Source of the DNA: an uncultured Persicobacter sp.
GTDB lineage: Bacteria; Bacteroidota; Bacteroidia; Cytophagales; Cyclobacteriaceae
Direction of reading: 5' to 3'
Assembly: GCA_947498325.1 (NCBI GenBank)
Contig: CANMKE010000018.1
Span: forward strand, 1-64,000
DNA: 64,000 bases
Each line of letters begins with the position of its first letter. Positions within the stretch are counted from its first letter, which is position 1. The translations under genes were made by a program, and so were the position numbers. Positions 44,801 through 53,116 of the stretch are shown in pieces. Below the pieces are notes generated by a model. The model did not search any database. It had not been told where the DNA came from and saw nothing but the letters and a program-made list of their open reading frames with translations.

Positions 44801-46707
44801 AATAATTCATTGGTAACGGGAAGATCAAAAGGCTGCCCCATTTGGAAGGGATCCTGAAAATCTGGAATACCATCATTATCATCATCAGGGTCATTTAAGT
44901 CAGAGATTTTATCTCCGTCGAAATCAAGTGGAGTCGATGCTCCAGAGCAGTAATCCTTACCGTTGTCAATCTCATCCTGGTTCGTGAAACCATCTTTATC
45001 GTAATCGGCATTTGGGTTGAAGCTGGCATCATTCTGCGCCACACATTCGTCGTTGTTGTTGGTCCCACCATAATCTGACGGCTCCAGAATCACGATCGAT
45101 GAACCAAAAGTAGCAACCCATATAGTACCCGGGAATTTTTCATTATCCGACAGACATTCGATGCCCAAAGGATAACCGTCCACACTATATTTGTTGGACT
45201 CCACCTTATTCACAGAACCATTAGCATTCAGGGTGATTTCATGTAATGTTCCGCCCTGATTACGTCCTGCCAATAATTTCCCTTTCATTTTACCGCCAAA
45301 ATTGGACGCTGTATATTCTTCTACAGGATTCGTGTTGTTTTCCAATATCGTCACTGCACCATCGTCTGTCGGGTTTTTATAGTCCCCTTCAATAGGATTC
45401 GCCATATTGGCAGGTACAGGAGGCCAATCAAAAGGAAGTGTTGTGTTTTTCTTGCTCAGTCCTTCCCATTTGTTTCGGAAAACACCACCTGCTACGCCGT
45501 TATTTCCACCATTTTCTGAATCGTGGGTATAGAGTCCTGCGCCCGTCGGGTTGGCCCGTACCGGACAAGGGTGTCCTCCATAAAACGTTCCGGGCACATA
45601 ATTCTGCAATGTTTTTCCACTGCCGACACCCGTAATCAAATGCAGGTGATCTTTATTATTCACAAAACCTGGTTGCGAAGGCTGAAATTCGTTGGTCGCA
45701 TTTCCCTGCGGACCTTCATTTTTCGGGTAACCGCCCCAGCCACCGTTGGCGCCATTATCTGTGGCATACAATCGTCCTGATTCCGTAAGTACCAGATCAA
45801 AAGTATTACGAAAACCTGGTGCAAAAACCTGCACAGGGCCACCTGCTACTACTTTGGCCTGATTCAATCCATCGTTTCCACCAAAAGGGTCACCGACATC
45901 AATCCCATTATACCCAGGAGCTGTCGGACTGTTAATCCCATTGGCATTGTTTCTAGTCGGGTCATCGAGTGTAGGAATATCATAAATATACTGATTATTG
46001 CCGCTGCCTTTAATCGGCATCGCATTAATCTGATTTAAATCCACGGACAAAATCGCTGCTGCAAGTGCATATTCAGTGATATAGGCAAAATTCGGAGAAG
46101 GCGCCCCTGCATTGGTATTTCCGCCGGAACAGACCAGCAAATAAGGTTTGCCATTCATATTCACCACCTCAAGATTGTTGGTAGAGTGGTTTTCCTCTGA
46201 ACGGGGCAAGCCTCGTACAATGTCCACTTTGTTCCAACTTCCATTACCATTTTTGGTCAGGCGGCTAATAATGCCGGAGTTGGTGTCCAAATTAACATCG
46301 CCGGCATTTCCTGCCCCAAAGCGAATATCAGAAGACGTTACATATACTTCCGGATTGGCGGCGGATCCACTCACGGTGATGCCCGTTACCAAACGCGCCG
46401 ACGACCCAATATTGGTACCGTCATCGTTATGGTTGGTAATGCTCTGTACCGAGTTAATAACCTGCTCATTGGTTACCGTGTAACTGTTCGTTCCATTGCG
46501 GTTAATCGTCAGTACTTTGATCTTTCCGGAAACTTCAGCAACATACAGTTTACCGTCGGGCCCAAACTTAAGGCTTGTAGGACTGCTGATGTTGAGGTTC
46601 TTTAGATTTGATTTATTAAAAGAAACATTTTGTGCCCAGGCACTTGTGGTCAAAAGAAGCAAATAGACTATCGCCCACAGCTTCCTGGTTAGTAAGTTTT
46701 TTCTCAT
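41869..46707 (-). CDS. Giant secreted protein: propeller, LamG-like, three malectins, MopE repeats, T9SS tail
   Basis: The protein has 1612 residues with a signal peptide ending TTSAWAQ. Order: a sorbosone/glucose-dehydrogenase-like six-bladed propeller (about 25-550; LKFGPDGKLYVAEVSGKIKV), a Ca-binding thrombospondin-3 patch (556-619; DFDGDKISDLNDPDDDNDGI), a concanavalin-like domain (640-865), malectin 1 (870-1036), MopE 1 (1041-1106), malectin 2 (1110-1276), MopE 2 (1286-1347), malectin 3 (1361-1527) and a C-terminal sorting domain ending NSGVYIVYWFSNGQHYSRKF. Malectins bind di-glucose-type glycans. The tail indicates export by the type IX system and anchoring at the surface. Role: glycan binding or oxidation, or adhesion. 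Confidence 0.88.
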   Translation of the reverse strand: MRKNLLTRKLWAIVYLLLLTTSAWAQNVSFNKSNLKNLNISSPTSLKFGPDGKLYVAEVSGKIKVLTINRNGTNSYTVTNEQVINSVQSITNHNDDGTNIGSSARLVTGITVSGSAANPEVYVTSSDIRFGAGNAGDVNLDTNSGIISRLTKNGNGSWNKVDIVRGLPRSEENHSTNNLEVVNMNGKPYLLVCSGGNTNAGAPSPNFAYITEYALAAAILSVDLNQINAMPIKGSGNNQYIYDIPTLDDPTRNNANGINSPTAPGYNGIDVGDPFGGNDGLNQAKVVAGGPVQVFAPGFRNTFDLVLTESGRLYATDNGANGGWGGYPKNEGPQGNATNEFQPSQPGFVNNKDHLHLITGVGSGKTLQNYVPGTFYGGHPCPVRANPTGAGLYTHDSENGGNNGVAGGVFRNKWEGLSKKNTTLPFDWPPVPANMANPIEGDYKNPTDDGAVTILENNTNPVEEYTASNFGGKMKGKLLAGRNQGGTLHEITLNANGSVNKVESNKYSVDGYPLGIECLSDNEKFPGTIWVATFGSSIVILEPSDYGGTNNNDECVAQNDASFNPNADYDKDGFTNQDEIDNGKDYCSGASTPLDFDGDKISDLNDPDDDNDGIPDFQDPFQMGQPFDLPVTNELFSGNQQLGGFLGLGLTGLMTNNDPNDDYLNWQDKPNASNSDIDDILGGAIGATTMYQTTGDAVYNNQEKAYQYGLKVTASTPKFLVHASAIEPLFDHKNSESQGIFIGTGDQDNYLKLVKKAGGFQVLVENNGQIAFQQFYASGKGNSNMDFMFEVDPATAKIVVKYKFDNEAENTLTTYTAVGNLKTALQSSAKPVAIGFIGTSFGSGQEFPATFDFLNATYLDGTPPPAPEGNVLYRVNAGGGQINAIDGGKAWSADTKTAKSTYLSNAGSNSTASFSGTSLHSSVDASKVPAGIFNTERWDAAGGSAMKYSFPVSNGEYQVALYLGNNYSGTDNVGDRVYSVKAEGNTVVSNFDPVASFGHKKGGVKLLTINVSDGALDLEFIHNQENPLVNGIEVLGAGTVTENTYYQDSDQDGYGNPSVSQTAASAPQGYVANSDDCDDTNKNVNPLATEVADGIDNNCNGQIDEGLTATGAIYRVNAGGPTVAAKDGGISWFADTKANPSAYLSSAGSNGVYAGKITSLHSSVNSAKVPTSIFTNERWDMAGGAPMEYTFPVSNGSYVVNLYMGTKYSGTNDPGERVFDIIINGQVVSNNFDLIPAFGFGNGGAVSYTVNVTNGNIKIAFGHEVENPLICGIEILGDDDGQPTTSTYYLDADGDGFGTDDNTIQSSTTPAGYSINGGDCDDGDNSIYPNAPEIFDGLDNNCNGQVDEGTNNDGGSNILYRVNAGGPAVNAIDGGPNWAADTKGAPYTFMNSSGSNSTYFGNISSLHSSVDANRVPAAIFKHERWDAAGGNEITYNFPVQNGTYTVVFYLGNAYGGTKNAGDRIFDIEAEGVTVVNDLDLITSFGHQKGGKKVAVVNVNDGNLNIKLEHVTENPLINGIEVIAGAQNLRTFAEEEALNQPPLQVISNTQGFAEKLQFFKAGMAKIVNTSGQQLIAFPSAEGQQYELNRLNSGVYIVYWFSNGQHYSRKFIIR

Positions 46708-47301
46708 CGTCGTCTTGGTATTAGTTTTCTCAAGATTATAACAGCAGAAAATCCATGTAAGTTTTTTATTTATTTGTAAACTATTCCTTTACCCACAAAA
46801 AGCAGGAATAGCCCATGAAATAGCCCTAAAGATGGATAAATGAATTTCAGCCCCAATGAACAAACCCATTTCAGGAAGAAATAAAGGCCAAAGGTCAAGA
46901 GAGATCATGTAAGATATGATGCGAAAAATAAATGTCATATTCAGAATCAGTAATTCTTATCAGTATTGAAATATTACTATTTTGATGAACGTTCAGCCTT
47001 ATACCCCCTATTTATAGACTTCGCCTCTTTTTACTTAAATGTAAGGTCGGACAGACACTCTCCAAGTTTGAGCCCGATAAAAAAGCTCAAAACAGCCACT
47101 ATCCCCATTTTTAACAACACCAATGGTACAGGCTTGCGTGTACTTTAATTTTGCCCCGACACAAATTTCAGGCAGTAATTCATCTATGTTCCCTAAAAAG
47201 TACCTGATAAAAAAGTAACCCCTACTTCGTCCTGTTTTTCTGACAGACATCAGTCGTATATACTGTTGAACATTTTTCGCCTATCCTAAACGTTATCCTA
47301 T
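46708..47301. other. Divergent intergenic region, nothing recognised
   Basis: Almost 600 bp between the giant gene and the porin operon. It is AT-rich with no convincing ORF, RNA, repeat or promoter pair that I could identify. Confidence 0.4.
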
Positions 47302-48510
47302 ATGAACAAAACTTTTACTTTCCCCTTGCTTTTAGCCCTGATTTGGCTCGCTGACTATCAACCACTGAGCGCCCAGTCTTCGTCCAGCTATAATATTCGC
47401 TATTTTGCACATACTGGCGGGACTTACAGCAACAATATCCAGCAGGGCAATCATGATACCGACGTCAAGTTTGATCAGGCGGTCTTTACCATCATGAGTA
47501 CCGCATCGTTTGGTGAAAAACTGACCTTCCTGGGCGAATTCACCCTGGAGAACTCCTTTAATGCTACTGAAAAGGAACTGGAGTTTAAGCCTAACCTGCA
47601 CCGCTTGTTCATGAAATACAATTTCAGTGATTACCTTGCTGTGATGGTCGGGAAATCGACCCTGCCGGTCGGTTACTGGAATAATAATTTTTATCGTGGT
47701 GGGGAAATTACCCAACCGACCATCGGCCGACCATCCTTTTTGCAGGAAAATTCCTATACGCACATCACCGACTACACTGTTATGCTTGAAGGTGGGGGAA
47801 TTTCACGGTTCAATATGGGGTACTCAGCTTATGCTTTCACCGGCCGGGCGAGTCAGTACCTTAATACTTTAAAAGGTGTTGGTTTTGGACTTGATTTGCA
47901 TGCTGAGCCTATCGAGAGTCTGAGAATTGGCTACTCCTATAAGCATGATCCTATTCCCGCCGACCCTCTACATGCGCAAGCCCTGAGCACACTCGGAGAG
48001 AACGGCATGGTGCTCGCCATCATCGACCCCGCAAGTACGGGCCTCGGAATTACCACCAACAGAGAAGGAATTTATCGGGCGATTTTTCAGAATCATGACA
48101 TTAAAACCAATGCTTTCTCTGTGGTATATATGGATGGGATGCTCCCATTGGAACTGATCACAGAGTATCATATGTCGAACTGGGAGGCCAACGACCCTGA
48201 CCACCCGGTAAAGCAGGGTGTTATTCAGGATGATTTTTTCTTCTATGCAGGATATCACATCAAAAAACTGACCCCATATCTGACCTACTCTTATGAGCAA
48301 TTTATTGTCGACTACCCTACCACAAGGCTTGTCAATGAGTACGTCAATGCCTATGGTGTCGGGATGCGATATAGCTTCACCCCTAATGCCATTGTGAAAC
48401 TCGAGTACAAATACAGCGCAGACTACCAGGCGCCGTTTTCGGGGAATCAGCCCGTTCCAAGTTCCAATTTCAACCATTGGGCAGGATTTCAGATTGCAGT
48501 CGGATTTTAA
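47302..48510 (+). CDS. Porin-like outer-membrane beta-barrel
   Basis: The protein has 402 residues. A signal peptide (MNKTFTFPLLLALIWLADYQ, then PLSAQ) is followed by a barrel of about sixteen alternating strands (YNIRYFAHTGG, FLGEFTLENSFN, LHRLFMKYNFSDYLAVMVGK) ending in FQIAVGF, a C-terminal Phe as in classical porins. The pattern resembles phosphate-selective or carbohydrate porins (OprP/OprO-like). It heads a three-gene operon with a PstS-like protein 12 bp downstream and a HAMP-GAF sensor, hinting at anion sensing or uptake. Confidence 0.8.
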   Translation: MNKTFTFPLLLALIWLADYQPLSAQSSSSYNIRYFAHTGGTYSNNIQQGNHDTDVKFDQAVFTIMSTASFGEKLTFLGEFTLENSFNATEKELEFKPNLHRLFMKYNFSDYLAVMVGKSTLPVGYWNNNFYRGGEITQPTIGRPSFLQENSYTHITDYTVMLEGGGISRFNMGYSAYAFTGRASQYLNTLKGVGFGLDLHAEPIESLRIGYSYKHDPIPADPLHAQALSTLGENGMVLAIIDPASTGLGITTNREGIYRAIFQNHDIKTNAFSVVYMDGMLPLELITEYHMSNWEANDPDHPVKQGVIQDDFFFYAGYHIKKLTPYLTYSYEQFIVDYPTTRLVNEYVNAYGVGMRYSFTPNAIVKLEYKYSADYQAPFSGNQPVPSSNFNHWAGFQIAVGF

Positions 48511-48522
48511 TCAACGCACACC

Positions 48523-48987
48523 ATGAAGAATACATTATATCTCTCTTTTATAGTGGCCCTGTTCGCATCAGTCGCCCTATTGTCGCCCGCCCAGCCTGCT
48601 TATGCCCAGACGCAGGTGGCCGTCATTGTCAATCCCAATAATCCCGTCACGAGCCTCGATGCCGGAAAGGTCCGCTTGTTCTGGCTACGGCGCATCAAGA
48701 AACGATGGCCCAATAACAATAAGTTTATCCGCCCTGCGGACTACAACTTTAAATGCCCGGAACAGCAGGAGTTTTACAGTAAAATACTGAAGATGAATTC
48801 CGATAAAGTGGAGAAGTACTTTATGACCCGCCAGTATCAGAATGCTGAAAAACCACAAGACAAATTCGGCAGTGCTAAGGAAGTCATCGATTTTGTGAGT
48901 AAAAATGAGGGGGCGATAGGTTTTGTTGCCGTGAAGGATATTCAGGATGCAAAAAAAGTAAAAGTGGTCTTTAAAATGAATCAATAA
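48523..48987 (+). CDS. PstS-like periplasmic binding protein, short form
   Basis: The protein has 154 residues with a signal peptide ending PAYAQ. QVAVIVNPNNPVTSLDAGKV and FSKNEGAIGFVAVKD-like (VSKNEGAIGFVAVKD) match the PBP-like phosphate-binding family, but only about half the usual length is present, with one lobe and partial hinge. Short proteins of this kind usually act outside ABC transporters. Its stop overlaps the next start by 1 bp (TAATG), so the partner is the HAMP-GAF protein. Confidence 0.8.
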   Translation: MKNTLYLSFIVALFASVALLSPAQPAYAQTQVAVIVNPNNPVTSLDAGKVRLFWLRRIKKRWPNNNKFIRPADYNFKCPEQQEFYSKILKMNSDKVEKYFMTRQYQNAEKPQDKFGSAKEVIDFVSKNEGAIGFVAVKDIQDAKKVKVVFKMNQ

Positions 48988-50585
48988 TGAAAACCAAAAA
49001 ATATTTTGGTATCAGCTCCCAAATCCAGTACAGCTATCTATTTATCATGATTACTGTATTTGGTGCCGGGGCTTTCGCCATTTTCCTCATTCACCGTAAC
49101 AACCAACTCGACAAGCAGATTGTGGAAGTGAATTTTCCGCTTCAGGAACAGCTCGTACAATATCAGGCACTTGTCGATAACTCTTTTGACCTGACCAACA
49201 ACTGGATTTTCAATCCGAATTTGGCGGCAAAAAAGCGGCTCCGATTCATTCTTGATAAAGAGGTGGACGACAATAAAAACAACATCAATAATATTGCCCT
49301 CAAGCTGCCCTCGCTGCGGGAGCCTGTGATGAGCACCTTTGCCCGAGTGGACAGCCTTTTCTGGCTGGAAAAGAAGATCGTCAGCTTACTGCAAACCGAA
49401 GACGATTATATTGATGACATGAAGGTGGAAGAAGCCATCACGCTTTATGAAACAGACCTCACCGAGAAAAAAGACAATGTCGATGCCCTGCTCATAAAGT
49501 TTATTGAAGACCGCAAAGTCGAGCTTCGTGCTGCGCAGGAGGAAAAGGCCAATGCCAATAGCGTGATTTTTTTCGTGCTGCTGACCACCTTTCTGCTGAC
49601 CGCCGTAGTGAGTGTGATTGCTTCGGTATATACCAAAAGGCAGGTCGTGAAACCGATTATCAACCTCAAGCGCACCCTTTACGCACTTGCGCAGGGAGAA
49701 ATTGTAACGGTGGAAAGTCGAAAAAACCGGGATGAGATCCATGAAATGATTGAGGCCATGCAGAGCCTTACCGCCGGGCTGGAGAAGAAAATAAACTTTG
49801 CTTATGAAATAGGAAAGGGGAATTATCACCAGGAATTTGAACAACTCAGTGAAAAAGACTCCATGGGAATTGCCCTGATTAAAATGCGCGACAGCCTGAA
49901 GCAAAACGATGAAGAAAGCAGCAAACGCACCTGGGCGGCCACCGGACAGGCAGAAATCGCCGAAGTATTACGCAACCAGGGCAGGTCACTCGAAGAACTT
50001 TATGATCAGGTGATCAGCTTTATTTGCAAATACACGGAATCCAATCAGGGGGCTATATTTTTACTGGAGGAAGATCACCAAACACAAGAACAGTACCTCG
50101 ACATGATCTCCTGCTATGCCTACGACCGTAAAAAACACCTGCATCAACGCATAGAAATTGGCGATGGCCTGGTGGGGCAGTGTTTTCTGGAATCAAAGAT
50201 CATCTTCCTGACCGATGTGCCCGAAAGCTATATGAAAATCACCTCTGGCCTTGGGGAAGCATCACCAACCTGCGTGTTGATCTCCCCACTGATTATTAAC
50301 GACCAGATTTTTGGTGTTCTTGAGCTGGCAAGTTTCAATGTTTACAAGGAGCATCAGAAAGCTTTCATCGAGAAAGTTTCCGAAACGATCGCTTCGAGTA
50401 TTTTCAACATCAAAGGAAATATAAAAACCCAGAGCCTGCTCGAAGATTCGAGAATACAAGCCACCCAGCTTAAAGAAAAAGAAGAAGAGCTGCAACAAAA
50501 CCTTGAAGAACTCAGGGCTACCCAGGAACAGCTCGAACGGGAAAAAATGGAATTACTGAAAAATCAGACCCCACAACAATCATAG
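48987..50585 (+). CDS. Membrane HAMP-GAF sensory protein without kinase domain
   Basis: The protein has 532 residues. A first membrane helix (YLFIMITVFGAGAFAIFLIH, about 15-34) is followed by a 150-residue helical periplasmic sensor, a second helix (VIFFVLLTTFLLTAVVSVIA, about 190), HAMP (KRQVVKPIINLKRTLYALAQ), a GAF domain (about 335-485; NQGAIFLLEE, IGDGLVGQC) and a C-terminal coiled coil rich in Glu/Gln. No His-kinase, cyclase or methyl-accepting domain is present. It presumably relays a periplasmic signal, perhaps from the PstS-like protein, by protein contact. Confidence 0.85.
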   Translation: MKTKKYFGISSQIQYSYLFIMITVFGAGAFAIFLIHRNNQLDKQIVEVNFPLQEQLVQYQALVDNSFDLTNNWIFNPNLAAKKRLRFILDKEVDDNKNNINNIALKLPSLREPVMSTFARVDSLFWLEKKIVSLLQTEDDYIDDMKVEEAITLYETDLTEKKDNVDALLIKFIEDRKVELRAAQEEKANANSVIFFVLLTTFLLTAVVSVIASVYTKRQVVKPIINLKRTLYALAQGEIVTVESRKNRDEIHEMIEAMQSLTAGLEKKINFAYEIGKGNYHQEFEQLSEKDSMGIALIKMRDSLKQNDEESSKRTWAATGQAEIAEVLRNQGRSLEELYDQVISFICKYTESNQGAIFLLEEDHQTQEQYLDMISCYAYDRKKHLHQRIEIGDGLVGQCFLESKIIFLTDVPESYMKITSGLGEASPTCVLISPLIINDQIFGVLELASFNVYKEHQKAFIEKVSETIASSIFNIKGNIKTQSLLEDSRIQATQLKEKEEELQQNLEELRATQEQLEREKMELLKNQTPQQS

Positions 50586-50593
50586 TAATTCTA

Positions 50594-50768
50594 TCTGTCA
50601 ATTGAATAATGGCTGTTTTTTGTCTACAAATTACTTTTTATCACCATTAAGGCTGACCATGATGGGTTCCTGAATGAACCCAACAACTAAGCCTAAAATT
50701 CTTTAGAATCAAGGGAATAGTGGTCTGAAATTTACCGACAAGACAGACAATCATTGACTCATCATTCG
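50594..50768. mobile_element. Miniature interspersed repeat, copy B (175 bp)
   Basis: Starts TCTGTCAATTGAATAATGG and ends CATTGACTCATCATTCG. Both ends match copy A at 21307-21468. It lies immediately after the HAMP-GAF stop and before its terminator. There is no coding content. Confidence 0.7.
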
Positions 50769-50774
50769 AAATGT

Positions 50775-50802
50775 TAGGGCCTCCAATTTTGGAGGCTTTT
50801 TT
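50775..50802. terminator. Terminator between HAMP-GAF gene and small ORF
   Basis: GCCTCCAA pairs with TTGGAGGC around TT, followed by a T-run. Confidence 0.8.
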
Positions 50803-50990
50803 TAATTACTGAAACGTACCAATCCAAAATGTTGCTTGCCAGTGGCTTCATCCAAAACCGACTTAATATAACATCTTGTATTTTTTTTAATCATCTCTGC
50901 TGCGGCAACAATCGCTGCCTGCTCTACACCTGTGGCTTGTAAGGTTACTCGCTCTGGCGAGTTCCAAAACTCAATTACATACGTTTTCAT
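50802..50990 (-). CDS. Small hypothetical protein (62 aa)
   Basis: It begins MKTYVIEFWNSPERVTLQAT and continues with an Ala-rich helix (GVEQAAIVAAAEMIKK) and a beta hairpin with YIKSVLDEATG. The predicted beta-alpha-beta fold looks well formed, supporting a real gene. There is no known family. It is convergent with the HAMP-GAF operon and shares its terminator. Confidence 0.6.
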   Translation of the reverse strand: MKTYVIEFWNSPERVTLQATGVEQAAIVAAAEMIKKNTRCYIKSVLDEATGKQHFGLVRFSN

Positions 50991-51222
50991 TTACAATTTT
51001 GCTATGGCTAAAAAAAGCCTTCATCTTAAAAAAAAGGTATCAAATTTACTTTGTTTTTTTTCGTGTGATCCATTTCGATCATACAATATGTAAAATTTAA
51101 TATAGAAATTAGGCTAATATTGAATAAAAAGCAACAAAAACACAGAAAATTAACAATTATGTAATACTCTTTTTCCACAAACGTTTTCATTACATCAAAC
51201 TTACCTCCCGATGAATACCAGA

Positions 51223-51230
51223 TAATTTTG
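51223..51230 (+). promoter_or_regulatory. Candidate -7 element for the AraC-cupin pair
   Basis: TAATTTTG fits TAnnTTTG, 30 bp before the AraC ATG. No clear -33 partner. Confidence 0.4.
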
Positions 51231-51259
51231 TAATTTAGCAATTCACAAAATTAGATCAG

Positions 51260-52207
51260 ATGAATACGGGAACGCAGATACCTGAAGGAAAACGAAAAAT
51301 CAACCTTGCCCGAGATCTTTTTGATGCGCTGCGTTCGGCTCCACTGACCCGAGATTTGTTCCTGACAGATTTAGGTTATTACCCACGAGCTGATTACCAT
51401 TTTTGCCAGCGGGCCAAAGGGGTCAATGAGTATGTTGTGCTGTATTGTAACAATGGCACTGGGTGGGTAGAATATGAGCAACAGCAGTACCAAATGAGTA
51501 TCAACGATTTCTGTATTTTACCTGCAGGCCAGCCACATGCTTATGGTGCTAATCCGAAAGATCCGTGGTCGGTGTATTGGATTCACTTTTCTGGCGCATT
51601 GGCCGACGACTGGTATGGGCAGTATAAAAAAGAAGACTTCTTTATTATCAATACCCACTTTGAGCGTAAAGAGCAACGCAATGCGATGTTTGAGGAGATT
51701 TACAAAATCCTGCGGATGGGAGATAGCTGGGAGAGTTTGATCTATGTCAATCAGGTGTTTAAAAATTACCTTTCGAGCTTTATTTGGACGCATCAGTTCC
51801 GAGGGACAAAATATGCCAAAAGCCACGATGTGGTCCATCAGGCGATCAGTATTTTAAAATCTGGTATCAGTGATAATATCACGCTTGAAGAGCTGGCACA
51901 CAAAAACAATTTGTCGGTCCCCTATTTCAGTAAACTTTTCCGAACCAGAACAGGCTTTGCCCCTGTGGACTATTATATCCGTCTGAAAATGCAGAAGGCC
52001 TGTGACCTGTTATCATTTTCAGACATGACCATCAAGCAGGTCGCCGCACATATTGGGTATAATGACCCGTATTATTTTTCAAGAATTTTCAAAAAAACCA
52101 TCGGAACCTCGCCGTCAGCCTACCGAAAAGAGCAGCTGATAGAGCAAATGGGGCACCCAGAAACTGAATCCTACCATGAACAGCAAAACCCTGATCGAAC
52201 AACTTGA
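51260..52207 (+). CDS. AraC-family regulator with cupin sensor domain
   Basis: The protein has 315 residues. The N-terminal AraC_binding cupin (GYYPRADYHFCQRAKGVNEY, FCILPAGQPHAYGAN, WSVYWIHFSG, residues 35-130) resembles sugar sensors such as RhaS or MelR relatives. The C-terminal double HTH is at about 205-300 (ITLEELAHKNNLSVPYFSKL, FSDMTIKQVAAHIGYNDPYY). It is followed by an overlapping cupin gene. Such regulators usually control carbohydrate genes; the target is not evident here. Confidence 0.9.
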   Translation: MNTGTQIPEGKRKINLARDLFDALRSAPLTRDLFLTDLGYYPRADYHFCQRAKGVNEYVVLYCNNGTGWVEYEQQQYQMSINDFCILPAGQPHAYGANPKDPWSVYWIHFSGALADDWYGQYKKEDFFIINTHFERKEQRNAMFEEIYKILRMGDSWESLIYVNQVFKNYLSSFIWTHQFRGTKYAKSHDVVHQAISILKSGISDNITLEELAHKNNLSVPYFSKLFRTRTGFAPVDYYIRLKMQKACDLLSFSDMTIKQVAAHIGYNDPYYFSRIFKKTIGTSPSAYRKEQLIEQMGHPETESYHEQQNPDRTT

Positions 52208-52664
52208 GCTGGCTCCGCACCCTGAAGGGGGCTATTACAAAGAAATTTTCAGGTCTGATATACCTATCAGCAATGGGCTGGGGCAAAAGAAAGTGGCTTC
52301 AACGGCCATTTATTATTTACTCGAAAGTACCGACTTTTCCACCTTCCACAGAATCACTTCCGACGAAGGCTGGCATTACTATCAGGGCAATAGCTGCCTG
52401 ATTGTTCATGAAATTCAGGAAGACGGCACTTATATTGCCCACCGCCTCAGCAATGACCTTGAACGAGGTCAATTTTTTTCAATGATTAAAGCAGGCTCGT
52501 GGTTTGCCGCCAATTTGGAAGAGCAGGAATCTGGGAATTTTGCCCTGGTGGGCTGCACTGTGGCTCCAGGATTTGAATTTGAAGATTTCGAAATAGCCGA
52601 CGCCCGTACGCTTTCCAAGAAATATCCACAACATCAGGCACTGATTCAGCAATTGAGCCGTTAG
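52176..52664 (+). CDS. Cupin_5 (DUF985) protein
   Basis: The protein has 162 residues. DUF985 hallmarks are LELAPHPEGGYYKEIFRSD at the start, STAIYYLLESTDFSTFHRI, DEGWHYYQG and VGCTVAPGFEFEDFE. It is a single cupin barrel related to YML079-type proteins with unknown ligand. Its ATG lies 32 bp inside the end of the AraC gene, so the genes are translationally linked. Confidence 0.9.
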   Translation: MNSKTLIEQLELAPHPEGGYYKEIFRSDIPISNGLGQKKVASTAIYYLLESTDFSTFHRITSDEGWHYYQGNSCLIVHEIQEDGTYIAHRLSNDLERGQFFSMIKAGSWFAANLEEQESGNFALVGCTVAPGFEFEDFEIADARTLSKKYPQHQALIQQLSR

Positions 52665-52777
52665 GGTTGAAACTAAAATTTACCCCGATATGGAAGCAGT
52701 ATCACGGATTGAAAACAAAAAATATACAGGAGATAAGGCGATGAAAGCCTGAGCGTTTTCTAAAAATAATATAATAA

Positions 52778-52808
52778 AAAAAGCCACATTATTAAATGTG
52801 GCTTTTTC
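52778..52808. terminator. Bidirectional terminator
   Basis: AAAAAAGCCACATT pairs with AATGTGGCTTTTT around ATTA, between the convergent cupin and H1-like genes. Confidence 0.85.
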
Positions 52809-52821
52809 AGTTGTCTTTTAA

Positions 52822-52995
52822 CTATCCTTTAGATTTGTCAAGAACATCTTTTCTCAAATCCTGAGCAAGGTTCTTAATTTCCATCATGCGCTTACGAGTA
52901 CGTGTACCCGCAGCCTTGTTGTTCTTCTCGTAGAAGTCTTGAGCATCTTTCTCGCCTTCAGCGATGATCTCTTTAATCTTATTGTAAATATCCAT
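52822..52995 (-). CDS. Histone H1-like small basic protein
   Basis: The protein has 57 residues and begins MDIYNKIKEIIAEGEKDAQD. It contains FYEKNNKAAGTRTRKRMMEI, a pattern common to the short H1-like (Hc1-related) proteins of Bacteroidota. It is highly helical with a basic middle. It probably binds DNA or RNA as an abundant chromatin-like protein. It is monocistronic and well isolated. Confidence 0.85.
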   Translation of the reverse strand: MDIYNKIKEIIAEGEKDAQDFYEKNNKAAGTRTRKRMMEIKNLAQDLRKDVLDKSKG

Positions 52996-53082
52996 ATCCT
53001 TAAAAGTTTACACTTAATAATCATAAATCTTACTCAATAATCAAAGTGTAAAAACCTATTATTCGCGCTAAAAGCTGATTTT

Positions 53083-53112
53083 TTTATCAAAAAACCGATA
53101 AAAATCGGCTTT
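53083..53112 (-). terminator. Terminator of the DinB-family gene
   Basis: Read leftward, GCCGAT and ATCGGT pair around TTTT, followed by a T-run. Confidence 0.75.
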
Positions 53113-53116
53113 CAGA

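Noticed and set aside
51026-51241. A 71-codon leftward frame rich in Phe/Cys before the AraC gene
   Set aside because: AT-rich chance frame overlapping the AraC promoter region.
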